Source: Actinoplanes xinjiangensis (GTDB lineage Bacteria; Actinomycetota; Actinomycetes; Mycobacteriales; Micromonosporaceae). From it: a DNA stretch of 64,000 nt. A program made the position numbers and the translations under genes. Position 1 is the stretch's first letter. Each line of letters opens with the position of its first letter. The notes under the pieces were generated by a model. That model saw nothing but the letters and a program-made list of their open reading frames with translations. It made no database searches and was not told the origin of the DNA. The DNA lies in contig NZ_QGGR01000005.1 of NCBI RefSeq assembly GCF_003148685.1, positions 1 through 64,000 on the forward strand. The letters run 5' to 3'. This document shows, piece after piece, positions 1 to 7,706 of the stretch.

Positions 1-107
1 CGTATCCCAAGGGGAAACACCGACGTTGGCGGGCGGCCCACCCTGATTTTCACGCCTGCGAGGCGTCACCGGAAGGGATAGGAGAACTGACCTGATCCGG
101 CAGCATC

Positions 108-149
108 CGCGGCGAGGGCCGGTCGCTTCGGCGGCCGGCCCTCGCCGCG
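108..149 (+). terminator. Strong hairpin terminator of an upstream gene
   Basis: A perfect 15-bp inverted repeat (108-122 and 135-149) encloses a 12-nt loop. It is not followed by a T-tract, as is usual in GC-rich actinomycetes. Two plus-strand frames that are open from the left edge stop just before it (TAG at 79-81, TGA at 93-95), so it probably ends a gene lying left of the window. The visible residues are too few to identify that gene. Confidence 0.75.
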
Positions 150-221
150 TGTGGGCCGCCGGTGTCGTCGGGGATCGTCCGGAATCTCGGCGGGAAAGAC
201 GTGCCCGACCCTCCCGCCGCC

Positions 222-249
222 TCGACAATATCTTTACTATCGAGATAAC
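222..249 (+). promoter_or_regulatory. Candidate promoter for the 55-aa ORF / isomerase pair
   Basis: TCGACA (222-227) and GATAAC (244-249) are separated by 16 bp in a stretch far more AT-rich than its surroundings, about 44 bp before the GTG start of the following small ORF. Assignment rests only on these hexamers and the base composition. Confidence 0.35.
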
Positions 250-292
250 CGCGGTGTAGTTTTTTGGAGACGCCGTTTCGCTAGGAGGAACC

Positions 293-460
293 GTGACCGG
301 ACAGCCGTCCTGGCGGAAACGCATCGCCGGGACGCGCTCACCGGCGGCGGGACCGGGTAGGTATTGCTCCGCGCGTTCCTCGACCGGGGCGCCCCGGTCG
401 CCCGCCGCGGGCAGACGCCCGCACGCCCACCCGCCCGCACCGATCGGAGCCCTTCGATGA
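293..460 (+). CDS. 55-aa basic hypothetical ORF coupled to the isomerase gene
   Basis: A GTG-initiated 55-codon ORF has one of the best Shine-Dalgarno sequences in the window (AGGAGG at 283-288, about 4-5 nt before the GTG). Its TGA overlaps the ATG of the next gene by 4 bases (ATGA). The product starts MTGQPSWRKRIAG and is rich in Arg, Pro and Ala, with no membrane segment or recognisable domain. Overlap plus strong SD suggest a translated leader or small protein whose translation delivers ribosomes to the isomerase start. I do not recognise a family. It could also be a non-functional leader ORF. Confidence 0.5.
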   Translation: MTGQPSWRKRIAGTRSPAAGPGRYCSARSSTGAPRSPAAGRRPHAHPPAPIGALR

Positions 461-1161
461 CCGACGCCCTCGGCTGGCGCCGCAAGTTCGGCGTCCTTGC
501 CCCGTCCACCAACACGATCGTCGAACCCGACTTCTACGCGATGGCCGTACCCGGCGTCACCTCGCACTTCTCCCGCATCCACCTCCGCAGCGAGGGCCTC
601 TCCGACGACACCGAGCTCGGCTCGGCCTGCGAGCGGGTGCTGACCTGCGAACCCGACTACATGGTCATGTCGACGGAGACGTTCCGGGACGGCGCCGACG
701 GCAACCGGGGGCTCGTGGCCCGGATCAAGAAGATCACCGGACTCGACGTGGCCACCGGCGCGGAAGCGTGCGAACGCGCCCTGCGGGCCTACGGGGCCCG
801 CCGGATCGGCGTGATCACGCCCTACCAGCCGGCCGGCGACGCCGACGTGGTCAGGTTCTTCGGCGAGATCGGCTTCGAGGTGACCGCCATCGAGGGCCTG
901 CGGTGCCCCACCGCGGTGTCGATCGCCCACGTCACCGAGGACGAGCTGCGCGCCGCGATCCTCGACGTCAACACCCCCGACGTGGACGCGATCGTCCAGT
1001 GCGGCACCAACCTGTCCATGATCCGCCTGGCCGACGAGGCCGAACGCTGGCTGGGCAAGCCGGTGATCGCCGTCAACGCCGCCACCTGGTGGATGGCGCT
1101 GCGCGAGAACGGCATCAAGGACCGGGTGTACGGCGCCGGCTCCCTACTGCGCGAATATTGA
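457..1161 (+). CDS. Asp/Glu racemase superfamily enzyme (maleate cis-trans isomerase / arylmalonate decarboxylase-like)
   Basis: A 234-residue cytosolic protein of the Asp/Glu/hydantoin racemase fold. The N-terminal LAPSTNTIVEPDF strand-loop and the later VQCGTNLS motif around a conserved cysteine match maleate isomerase/arylmalonate decarboxylase relatives, which use one or two cysteines on planar dicarboxylate-like substrates. A second cysteine lies in LTCEPDYMVMSTETF. The ATG at 457 was chosen because GGAG (446-449) sits 7 nt upstream and the family N-terminus (GWRRKFGVLAPS) begins here; a longer open frame upstream is low-complexity. The stop of a 55-codon ORF overlaps this start. The exact substrate cannot be read from sequence. 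Confidence 0.85.
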   Translation: MTDALGWRRKFGVLAPSTNTIVEPDFYAMAVPGVTSHFSRIHLRSEGLSDDTELGSACERVLTCEPDYMVMSTETFRDGADGNRGLVARIKKITGLDVATGAEACERALRAYGARRIGVITPYQPAGDADVVRFFGEIGFEVTAIEGLRCPTAVSIAHVTEDELRAAILDVNTPDVDAIVQCGTNLSMIRLADEAERWLGKPVIAVNAATWWMALRENGIKDRVYGAGSLLREY

Positions 1162-1226
1162 CCGCCCCGGTCGGCGCGACCGGCCGAGTCGCGGCACCCC
1201 CGGCGGCCCCATTTCCGGACAAACCA

Positions 1227-1265
1227 CACGGTCAGCGAACGGTGCGTAGCGCCCCGCTGACCGTG
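1227..1265 (+). terminator. Hairpin terminator after the isomerase
   Basis: A perfect 11-bp inverted repeat (1227-1237 and 1255-1265) with a 17-nt loop lies 66 bp after the isomerase stop and before the promoter region of the next gene. Confidence 0.55.
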
Positions 1266-1388
1266 CGGAATGCTTCGTATTCGCCGCATAAAGGTAATCG
1301 ATTCGTTGTCCGGTGCCGATAGGTTTGCCAGGCTCACTAATATTCCGCGCGGCGCGGGGGTCCCCGCCGCGGTGATGAGAGAAGATCG

Positions 1389-2135
1389 ATGACGAAGACT
1401 GCCTTCCGGGCCGGCCTTGCTGCCCTGGCCACCGCCACCATGCTGCTCTCCGGTTGCGGTGGTTCCGACAGCACCGAGCCGAAGGGCGGGACGACGACGG
1501 CGGCCTCGCAGGCGCCGGCCGACAACGGTGTGGCCGCGATGACCGCCGACGAGATCCTGACCAAGGCCAAGGAGGCGCTGACCAAGGCCGGCTCGTTCCA
1601 CATGGCCGGTTCGGCGACGACCGACGGCGAGACCATGTCGCTGGACTTCAAGGTCGCCGGCAAGGACTTCGTCGGCACGATGTCGATGGGCAAGGACGCC
1701 GAGGTCGAGGTCCTGGCCGTCGGCGGCAAGCAGTACATGAAGCCGAGCGAGGGCTTCTGGGCGATGATCGCGGGTCCCGAGCAGGCCAAGAAGATGGTCG
1801 CGGCGACCGGCGGCAAGTGGGTGCTGGTCCCGGCGAAGGACCAGATCAGCGGCCTGTTCGCCGCCGCCGACGTCAACGAGCTGCTGAAGCCGGGTGGCAC
1901 CCTGTCCAAGGGCGAGGCCACCAAGGTCGGCGAGCAGCCGGTGATCACCCTGAAGGACAGCAGCGACGCCGACTCCCTGGTGTTCGTGGCGACGACCGGC
2001 GAGGCGTACCCGGTGCGCATCGGCCCGTCCGCCACCGGCGAGGGTGTCACGTTCAGCGAGTTCGGCGCGAAGTTCGACGGCATCGTGGCCCCGGCCGCGA
2101 ACCAGGTCATCGACCAGGCCACCCTGGGCAAGTAG
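1389..2135 (+). CDS. LppX/LprG-like lipoprotein
   Basis: A 248-residue exported lipoprotein. It has an Arg/Lys N-terminus, a hydrophobic core and the lipobox LLSGC with the acylated cysteine at residue 23, followed by a Ser/Thr/Gly linker. The globular part (about 50-245) has the alternating beta-strand pattern of LppX/LprAFG-type proteins: TADEILTKAKEAL, then strands such as GTMSMGKDAEVEVLAVGG and YPVRIGPSATGEGVTFSEFG. Family members bind or carry lipids at the outer face of the membrane; that role is inferred by family only. The ATG is preceded by GAGAGAAG. A strong hairpin follows the stop, so this is probably a monocistronic unit. The signal peptide has a near-identical orphan copy 77 bp downstream of the stop. 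Confidence 0.8.
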   Translation: MTKTAFRAGLAALATATMLLSGCGGSDSTEPKGGTTTAASQAPADNGVAAMTADEILTKAKEALTKAGSFHMAGSATTDGETMSLDFKVAGKDFVGTMSMGKDAEVEVLAVGGKQYMKPSEGFWAMIAGPEQAKKMVAATGGKWVLVPAKDQISGLFAAADVNELLKPGGTLSKGEATKVGEQPVITLKDSSDADSLVFVATTGEAYPVRIGPSATGEGVTFSEFGAKFDGIVAPAANQVIDQATLGK

Positions 2136-2144
2136 GTCATCCGG

Positions 2145-2174
2145 CGGTCCGGGGGCGCCCGCGCCCCCGGACCG
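2145..2174 (+). terminator. Hairpin terminator of the lipoprotein gene
   Basis: A perfect 13-bp GC-rich inverted repeat (2145-2157, 2162-2174) with a 4-nt loop begins 9 bp after the lipoprotein stop. Confidence 0.8.
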
Positions 2175-2211
2175 TCCCGGGCTGCACGTCGATCGATGAA
2201 CTCCCCCGGCT

Positions 2212-2313
2212 ATGAACGCCAAGATCATCCGGGCCGGCCTCGCCGCCCTGGCCACCGCGACCGTGCTGCTCTCCGGCTGCGGTGATGCCGTCTCGGCCGT
2301 CGTGGGCAGGTAG
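2212..2313 (+). pseudogene. Orphan lipoprotein signal peptide (33 codons), truncated duplicate
   Basis: This 33-codon ORF encodes only a lipoprotein signal peptide and lipobox: residues 7-24 are identical to those of the lipoprotein upstream except at position 18 (Val for Met), and the lipobox cysteine is again residue 23. After the cysteine only ten residues follow before TAG. The DNA differs mainly at third codon positions. The simplest reading is a tandem duplication of the gene start whose body was lost. A genuine mini-lipoprotein is possible but there is no clear ribosome-binding site. Confidence 0.6.
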
Positions 2314-2348
2314 GCCACGGGCCGACGGGCGCTCAGCGGCGCCGGGTG

Positions 2349-3398
2349 TCAGCCAGTGGGATGCAGATCCTCGATGATCTGAGCCGGTGTCGCGGTGGCG
2401 ATGGTCGGGGCCGGCACGGTGAACGGGTTCGTCCCGGGGGTGCCCGCTCGCATCCGTTCGGCCTCGACAGCTCGGGTCAGGGTGAACAACGCATTCGAGG
2501 CATGCCTCTCCGCCTCTGCGAACTCGCTGCTGATCTGCCCGAGTGCGGTGGACACGTTGATCGCGACCTCAGCAGCGGTCGGCGCCGCCAGCGGCAACTT
2601 CTCCTCCTCCGGCCGGTCCGGCAGGAGGCCCTGGCCCACGGTGCCGCCGACCTCGAGCAGAACGCCCGCCGTGAGCAGCGCCACCCCCGGGTTGAAGGCG
2701 CCGATGACGGTCCCGACGGCGACCATGATGATCGTTCCCCATTTGAGGGTCGTATCCACGGAGGAGTTTCTGCTGACCGCCTGGGTGGCGTTGATCGCTT
2801 GGTCGAGCAACGTGAGCACCGCTTCACGCCGGCGCATGTAGATCAATCTGGTCAGCTTCATCTGATCGCCCGCCAGGCGCACCAGCTCGCGGTGATTCGG
2901 CAGGGTGTTCTCCAGCGGAGTGACGAAGCTGCTGATGAAGTTCGTCCGGAACTCGCCGGCCCAGTGCACCATCTCACCCCGGACGTCGTTGATCCGGCCG
3001 AGCGCTGAACTGGATCCCGTCCAGCCGCCTGATGTCTGGGCATCCCCACCGAACTTCGCCTCGATCTGTCCCAGCAGAAGGACGACCGCATCGAACTGCA
3101 TCGGGTCAGGGTCGAGATGCCGCTCGAACGAAGGCACGATCCATTCGTAGTCCTCGGTCCGGACCCGCTCGCGATACCGGTTGAACTCCTCCTCGGTGAT
3201 GCCCCGTCGCTGTGGAACGCCGGGATGTTCCTCGTCCCACTTGGCGGCGACCGCCTTCGCCCACGAGTCGGCATCCTCGATGGTCTGCCGGATCAGCTCT
3301 TCCTTGAGCCGGCGCGCCCCCTGACGTACCGCCGAGGCGTATGTCTCACCGGTCAGCCGCACGGGAATCGGGGCGTCCAGGATCTCAGCCGATGCCAT
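2349..3398 (-). CDS. Helical WXG100-like protein with a hydrophobic segment
   Basis: A 349-residue, mostly helical protein without a signal peptide. It has a WTG (W-x-G) motif at residues 126-128 in a helix-turn-helix setting and one long hydrophobic stretch at about 220-257. A Pro/Thr-rich tail follows the last helix. This is the pattern of large ESX/type VII substrates (WXG100/LXG/PPE-like). The start was moved to the ATG at 3398 because AGGAGG lies about 10 nt upstream; a longer open frame would run into the preceding gene. It lies 19 bp downstream of the 138-aa WXG-like gene, so the two are probably cotranscribed and may form a pair. No ESX secretion ATPase is visible in the window. The family assignment is tentative. 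Confidence 0.55.
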   Translation of the reverse strand: MASAEILDAPIPVRLTGETYASAVRQGARRLKEELIRQTIEDADSWAKAVAAKWDEEHPGVPQRRGITEEEFNRYRERVRTEDYEWIVPSFERHLDPDPMQFDAVVLLLGQIEAKFGGDAQTSGGWTGSSSALGRINDVRGEMVHWAGEFRTNFISSFVTPLENTLPNHRELVRLAGDQMKLTRLIYMRRREAVLTLLDQAINATQAVSRNSSVDTTLKWGTIIMVAVGTVIGAFNPGVALLTAGVLLEVGGTVGQGLLPDRPEEEKLPLAAPTAAEVAINVSTALGQISSEFAEAERHASNALFTLTRAVEAERMRAGTPGTNPFTVPAPTIATATPAQIIEDLHPTG

Positions 3399-3417
3399 GT
3401 CGAGATACCTCCTGCCG

Positions 3418-3834
3418 TCAGGACGCTGTAGGCCGCCGGGGACGGTCCGGGTCATCCGGCGCTGGCGGGTTCGCGGCGACGTCCCGGGGGTCGTGGTCCG
3501 TCTCCATGTAGGCGTCGAGGATGGTCCTGCCATTGGCGGCGTCGACCTGATTGAAGATCTCGGTGGCGTGACGCACGCCCTGAGCGGCCTCCATCACCAC
3601 ATCACCCATCTCGATCATGAGGCTCTGCAACTCCGCGCGGAACGCATACCAGGCGTTCTCGACACCGCTCACGGGTGGTAACAGAGACCCGCTGTCGCTC
3701 GCTGGGATGTACAGATCGGTGCTGGGCAGTCCCATGATTCCGCCCGCGCCGTAGAAGACGCTCGCAATGCGTGGCAGGTGCACCTCCGACACCGTCCACA
3801 GGTGATAAAGGTCCCCACCGACGATCTCCGCCAT
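3418..3834 (-). CDS. Small WXG100-like hypothetical protein
   Basis: A 138-residue protein with a central helical region (about 55-110: NAWYAFRAELQSLMIEMGDVV onward) flanked by a Gly/Ser-rich N-terminal part and a charged Pro-rich tail. Size, predicted helices and the immediate downstream partner with a W-x-G motif suggest a WXG100/ESX-associated protein. No canonical W-x-G is present, so the call rests on context. It lies 21 bp downstream of the propeller gene on the same strand. Confidence 0.5.
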   Translation of the reverse strand: MAEIVGGDLYHLWTVSEVHLPRIASVFYGAGGIMGLPSTDLYIPASDSGSLLPPVSGVENAWYAFRAELQSLMIEMGDVVMEAAQGVRHATEIFNQVDAANGRTILDAYMETDHDPRDVAANPPAPDDPDRPRRPTAS

Positions 3835-3855
3835 CTACTTCCCCCCGAATCCCTG

Positions 3856-4989
3856 TCATTTCGCCGATGCCCGTGGGCGGCTCCGCGTCATCAGGACCAC
3901 GGCCGCCACCGCGAGGACGAGTACGCCGGCCCCCAGCAGCCACGGCCACACCGTTCCGGCCTGTGGCGCCCCGGGCGACGGATGGGACGCGTCCACCCTG
4001 AAGACCCGGCTACCGACCATGTCGAACAGATAGAGCGGGCCGTCCCCGGCAGGGCCGGCGGCCAGGTCGAACGGCCCGAAGCCGAGGTTCGCCGTGTCGA
4101 GCTCCGTTGCGGTCGCGACGGCCCCATCGGTGCCTAGTCGTCGTACCGCATGTCGGACGTCGTCCACCACGTGGACGTCGGATGCCCGGCCGGCCACGGA
4201 GCGCACATTTCCCAGTGCGTCGTCTCCCGGCGGCTGCGCGGTGCCATCGCCGACAGTCCATCGGTCGGCCTGATGATCCAGGATCGGCGACACCGCGTCA
4301 CCGCGCATCCGGTACAGGTCCTGCGCCGCGATCCAGAGATTACCCTGACCGTCGACCGCCAGACCGTTCGGGGCGAAGACCTCCGCGACGACGCTCACCG
4401 CGCCTGCCGGTGTGATCGCGACGACCCGGTTGTTCTCCCGGTCGGACACGTAGAGCGTGCCGTCCGCCGCTACCGCCAGTCCTCGAGGGAACCGCATCGG
4501 TCGGTCCAGCACGCCCTGACCGGTGGAGGCGTCCAGGCGCAGGGAGATCGTGCCGTCCGGAGCCAGCCCGTAGACCCGGAAGCCGGGCCCGTCCGCGATG
4601 AACAGTGTGCCGTCGAGGCCCACGGCCAGCTCACCCGGAAGTGAGAGCGAAAGCCCCGTTCCCATGGTTCCCGCCGGGACGGGACCGGCCTCCCCGGACG
4701 GCGTCCCGTCGCCCGCCACCGTGCGGATGACTCCATCCGGCGTCACCGCGCGGACGCGATGGTTGGCGGTGTCCGCGATGTAGAGCGTGCCGTCTGAAGC
4801 GACCGCTCCTCCGTACGGCTTGTTGAGCCGGGCGGATTTCGCCGGCCCTCCGTCGCCGGAGAACCCCGCGCTGCCGTCACCTGCCGCCAGGTCCAGCGAT
4901 CCGGTGTCCCGTTTCGCTGCCACCGGCGCCGGCGCGGCCAGAATGGACAGCAGCACCGTCACACCGATGGCAACACGTCTCGCTGTCAC
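3856..4989 (-). CDS. Secreted NHL-repeat beta-propeller with C-terminal membrane anchor
   Basis: About 377 residues: a signal peptide (VTARRVAIGVTVLLSILAAP), at least five NHL-type blades (recurring DGTLYIADTANHRVRAV, DGTLFIADGPGFRVYGL, DGTLYVSDRENNRVVAI), then a Pro-rich stretch and a single C-terminal transmembrane helix (WPWLLGAGVLVLAVAAVVL) with a short basic tail. The propeller would lie outside the cell, probably as a protein- or sugar-binding platform. The GTG at 4989 was chosen because the signal peptide begins there; no clear SD is visible and a leaderless message is possible. An upstream ATG at 5031 is the alternative. It heads a minus-strand run with the two WXG-like genes and is divergent from the 187-aa gene. 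Confidence 0.75.
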   Translation of the reverse strand: MTARRVAIGVTVLLSILAAPAPVAAKRDTGSLDLAAGDGSAGFSGDGGPAKSARLNKPYGGAVASDGTLYIADTANHRVRAVTPDGVIRTVAGDGTPSGEAGPVPAGTMGTGLSLSLPGELAVGLDGTLFIADGPGFRVYGLAPDGTISLRLDASTGQGVLDRPMRFPRGLAVAADGTLYVSDRENNRVVAITPAGAVSVVAEVFAPNGLAVDGQGNLWIAAQDLYRMRGDAVSPILDHQADRWTVGDGTAQPPGDDALGNVRSVAGRASDVHVVDDVRHAVRRLGTDGAVATATELDTANLGFGPFDLAAGPAGDGPLYLFDMVGSRVFRVDASHPSPGAPQAGTVWPWLLGAGVLVLAVAAVVLMTRSRPRASAK

Positions 4990-5074
4990 GATTTTTGTGT
5001 ACCACACACCACCGCATACGTTGGCTGTCATCAATCGGTTCGGCGATCGATGCACGCGGACGGAAGGCTGACAC

Positions 5075-5638
5075 ATGCATCCTCACGGCGCTGATCTGGG
5101 TGATCTTCTACGCGGCATGATCGTTACCGGAAAATCGCCGGATGATCAGATTCGGGCAACCGTCACCGGCAATCTGACCCTTGAGATCATTTTTCAGCGC
5201 CATACCTACGAATGGTACGACGAAAGCGGCCTGACCAGGCAATTGGCAGGTCTGGGAAAGAACACGTGGGTGGCCTGGGAACGCGAACGGCGAGAGATCG
5301 TCCGACGGGCGCTGTCACTGACATCCGAGGAAGCGGAACAAGATCGCCGGAACCGCGGTGACGCACGGCATCAGCGATTCCAGGACGGTTTGCACACGTT
5401 GCAGTGTCGGGGCGTTTCACCATCCGCGATTCTGCGCATCTCGACGACTGGAATGATCGATTGGCGCGTCGACATCGAGCCCGGGGTGCTGCGGGAGTTC
5501 GGTGAGCGAGATTTCGTGGAGGAGGCGACGGCGGCGTTCGCCGATCTGATGCGTGATCGGGAGCGCAAACTCATCCTGCTCAAGGCCGAGCACTTCGACC
5601 TCGGCATCCCCCGCGCCTGGCGGGAGCGCCTCCGGTAG
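5075..5638 (+). CDS. Hypothetical 187-aa protein, possibly YbaB/ESX-associated
   Basis: A charged, cytosolic 187-residue protein. An N-terminal beta-rich part (about 25-50, DDQIRATVTGNLTLEIIF) is followed by a helix (residues 55-90, rich in Trp/Arg/Glu) and a C-terminal alpha/beta part. The arrangement is loosely like YbaB/EbfC-type proteins that often sit next to WXG100 genes in actinomycetes, but similarity is too weak to name. The ATG has GGAAGG upstream. It is divergent from the propeller gene (85 bp between starts) and may share its promoter region. Confidence 0.5.
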   Translation: MHPHGADLGDLLRGMIVTGKSPDDQIRATVTGNLTLEIIFQRHTYEWYDESGLTRQLAGLGKNTWVAWERERREIVRRALSLTSEEAEQDRRNRGDARHQRFQDGLHTLQCRGVSPSAILRISTTGMIDWRVDIEPGVLREFGERDFVEEATAAFADLMRDRERKLILLKAEHFDLGIPRAWRERLR

Positions 5639-5639
5639 C

Positions 5640-5665
5640 GGTGGCACGCCGGCGGGCGCGCCACC
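5640..5665. terminator. Bidirectional hairpin between convergent genes
   Basis: A 10-bp inverted repeat with one mismatch (5640-5649, 5656-5665) and a 6-nt loop sits in the 38-bp gap between two genes that end facing each other. Confidence 0.6.
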
Positions 5666-5676
5666 GGTCACCGGTG

Positions 5677-7647
5677 TCAGTCGGTCGGGGTGGCGCGGAC
5701 GGCGTCGTCCTCCTTGGCCATCGCGTCCTGGCGGGCCGGCTCCTCGCGGAGGATGGCGGCGTTCAGCCATTCGTCCGGGATGGCGAAGGCGTCGACCAGG
5801 GTGCGCATGTGCGGGCGCAGGTCGCGCAGCAGGTCGTTGATCACCGCGGTGACGGCCTTGGAGCGGGCCGGTGTCAGCCGGCCGTGTTCCAGGAACCAGC
5901 CCTTGTCGGCCTCGATCACGGTCAGGGCGTAGAGGTCGCAGACCTTCGACAGCAGTGCCCGGGCCGACGGGTCGCCGGACCGTTCGATGCCGGCGACGAA
6001 GGCTTCCAGGGTGATCCGGTCGATGTGGGCTTTCGCGGTGGCCAGCACGTGGTCCTGGACGTCGTTGAAGATGTCGAACGGGCGGTCCTTCTTGGTGGCG
6101 GCTCCTCCGCGGAGGCGGCGGATCACGCTCTCCAGCAGGTGCTTCTCCCGGTCTTCGAAGACGGACAGGTGCCAGCCGCGGTCGGTGACGGCGACCTCCT
6201 CGTCGCGGCCGGGTACGGCGCTGACGAGCCGCTGGATCAGGGAGCGGGCAGCCGTACGCTCGAGGACCATCTCTGTGACCTGTTCGGCGACGAACGTCGC
6301 CCGGCCCCAGCCGTCCAGGGAACCGAAGGCGTCGCGGTAGCCGGTGAGCAGGCCTTTTGCGACCAGCTGGAGCAGCACCGTGTTGTCGCCCTCGAAGGTG
6401 GTGAAGACGTCGGTGTCGGCTTTGAGGCCGGGCAGCCGGTTCTCGGCGAGGTATCCGGCGCCGCCGCACGCCTCCCGGCACATCTGGATGGTGCGGGTGG
6501 CGTTCCAGGTCTGCATCGCCTTGAGGCCGGCGGCGCGGGATTCGAGTTCGCGCTGCCGGTGTTCGTCGGGTTCGGTGAGGGCGAAGACCTCGGACATGGT
6601 GACGGCGAGTTCTTCCTGGGCGAAGGCGTACGCGTACGCCCGCGCCACCGCCGGAAGGAGTTTGCGCTGGTGGGCCAGGTAGTCGTTGAGGGCGATCTCG
6701 CGGTCCGCGCCGGGGGCGGTGAACTGGCGGCGGCTCTCGCCGTAGCGGACGGCGATGGTGAGGGCGTTGCGGGTGGCCGCGGAGGCGGCGGCGCCGACGG
6801 TGACCCGGCCGCGGACGAGGGTGCCGAGCATGGTGAAGAAGCGGCGGGTGTCGTTCTCGATGGTGCTGGTGTACGTGCCGTCCGGCGCGACCTGCCCGTA
6901 CCGGTCGAGGAGCATGTCCCGCGGGACGATCACGTGGTCGAACGTGAGCCGTCCGTTGTCGACGCCGAGGAGCCCGGCCTTGGGGCCGGCGTCGCCGATG
7001 GTGACGCCGGGCACCGGGTTGCCGTCCGCGTCGCGGATCGGCACCAGCCAGGCGTGTACGCCGTACGACTTCCCGCCGGTGATCAGCTGCGCGAAGACGA
7101 CGGCCATCCGCCCGTCGCGGGCCGCGTTGCCGATGTAGTCCTTCCGCGCGGCCTCATGCGGAGTGTTCAGGATGAAATGCCCGGCTTCTTCATCGAAGAC
7201 ACACATGGTCCGCAGCTGCTGGACGTCGGATCCGTGACCGGTCTCGGTCATCGCGAAGCAGCCCATGAGGTCGGCGGAGATGATGTCACGCAGGTAGGCC
7301 TCGTGGTGCCGGGCGGTGCCGAGCGCGACGACGGCGCCGCCGAACAGGCCCCACTGCACGCCGGCCTTGACCATCAGGGACAGGTCGACCTGGGCGAGCA
7401 TCTCGGCGGCGACGGTGGAGCCGCCCGGGTCGTCGGAGCCGCCGAACGCGGCCGGGAACGCGGCCGCCACACCGACGTCGGTCGGCAGCGCGCGGATGAG
7501 CCGGCTGACCCGTTCCCGTGCCTGGTCGCCGGTCTCGCCGGGGACGGTGACGAACTCGGCGCCGAGTTCGTCGCGCACGGCCTGCCGGATGTGCGCCCAC
7601 CGGCCGTCGAGCACCTCGGCGAGGGAGGCGGAGACACCATTGATCAT
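5677..7647 (-). CDS. Acyl-CoA oxidase/dehydrogenase family flavoenzyme
   Basis: 656 residues, the length of acyl-CoA oxidases rather than the ~380 of classical dehydrogenases. The FAD/acyl-CoA-binding middle domain carries MTETGHGSDV (133-142), and the C-terminal helical domain carries CREACGGAGYL (390-400) and TTFEGDNTVL, with Glu419 in the position of the catalytic base. It would introduce the trans-2 double bond in fatty acyl-CoA, in the cytosol. It is a single gene, convergent with the 187-aa ORF and divergent from padR. A -10 box (TAATAT) lies exactly 6 nt before the ATG, so the message is probably leaderless. Oxidase versus dehydrogenase cannot be decided from sequence. Confidence 0.88.
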   Translation of the reverse strand: MINGVSASLAEVLDGRWAHIRQAVRDELGAEFVTVPGETGDQARERVSRLIRALPTDVGVAAAFPAAFGGSDDPGGSTVAAEMLAQVDLSLMVKAGVQWGLFGGAVVALGTARHHEAYLRDIISADLMGCFAMTETGHGSDVQQLRTMCVFDEEAGHFILNTPHEAARKDYIGNAARDGRMAVVFAQLITGGKSYGVHAWLVPIRDADGNPVPGVTIGDAGPKAGLLGVDNGRLTFDHVIVPRDMLLDRYGQVAPDGTYTSTIENDTRRFFTMLGTLVRGRVTVGAAASAATRNALTIAVRYGESRRQFTAPGADREIALNDYLAHQRKLLPAVARAYAYAFAQEELAVTMSEVFALTEPDEHRQRELESRAAGLKAMQTWNATRTIQMCREACGGAGYLAENRLPGLKADTDVFTTFEGDNTVLLQLVAKGLLTGYRDAFGSLDGWGRATFVAEQVTEMVLERTAARSLIQRLVSAVPGRDEEVAVTDRGWHLSVFEDREKHLLESVIRRLRGGAATKKDRPFDIFNDVQDHVLATAKAHIDRITLEAFVAGIERSGDPSARALLSKVCDLYALTVIEADKGWFLEHGRLTPARSKAVTAVINDLLRDLRPHMRTLVDAFAIPDEWLNAAILREEPARQDAMAKEDDAVRATPTD

Positions 7648-7653
7648 GACCCT

Positions 7654-7670
7654 ATATTACCCACGAGTAA
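7654..7670 (-). promoter_or_regulatory. Leaderless -10 box with overlapping TTAC/GTAA palindrome
   Basis: On the minus strand TAATAT (7654-7659) ends 6 nt before the acyl-CoA oxidase ATG, the spacing of a leaderless promoter. A 14-bp imperfect palindrome with TTAC and GTAA ends (7657-7670) overlaps it and would block the promoter when bound. Similar palindromes precede fatty-acid genes in other actinobacteria (from memory). Confidence 0.5.
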
Positions 7671-7680
7671 CCAGGATGAA

Positions 7681-7696
7681 CATGACGCGCGTCATG
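7681..7696. promoter_or_regulatory. 16-bp perfect palindrome in the padR/acyl-CoA oxidase intergenic region
   Basis: The sequence CATGACGCGCGTCATG is a perfect 16-bp palindrome. It lies between the two divergent promoters and about 10 bp from the PadR-type inverted repeat. Likely an operator; the cognate regulator is unknown. Confidence 0.5.
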
Positions 7697-7706
7697 ACAG
7701 ACGCTG

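Noticed and set aside
364..456. Upstream extension of the isomerase to a start at 364
   Set aside because: The extra 31 residues are Arg/Pro-rich, match no family, and the ATG at 457 has a proper ribosome-binding site.
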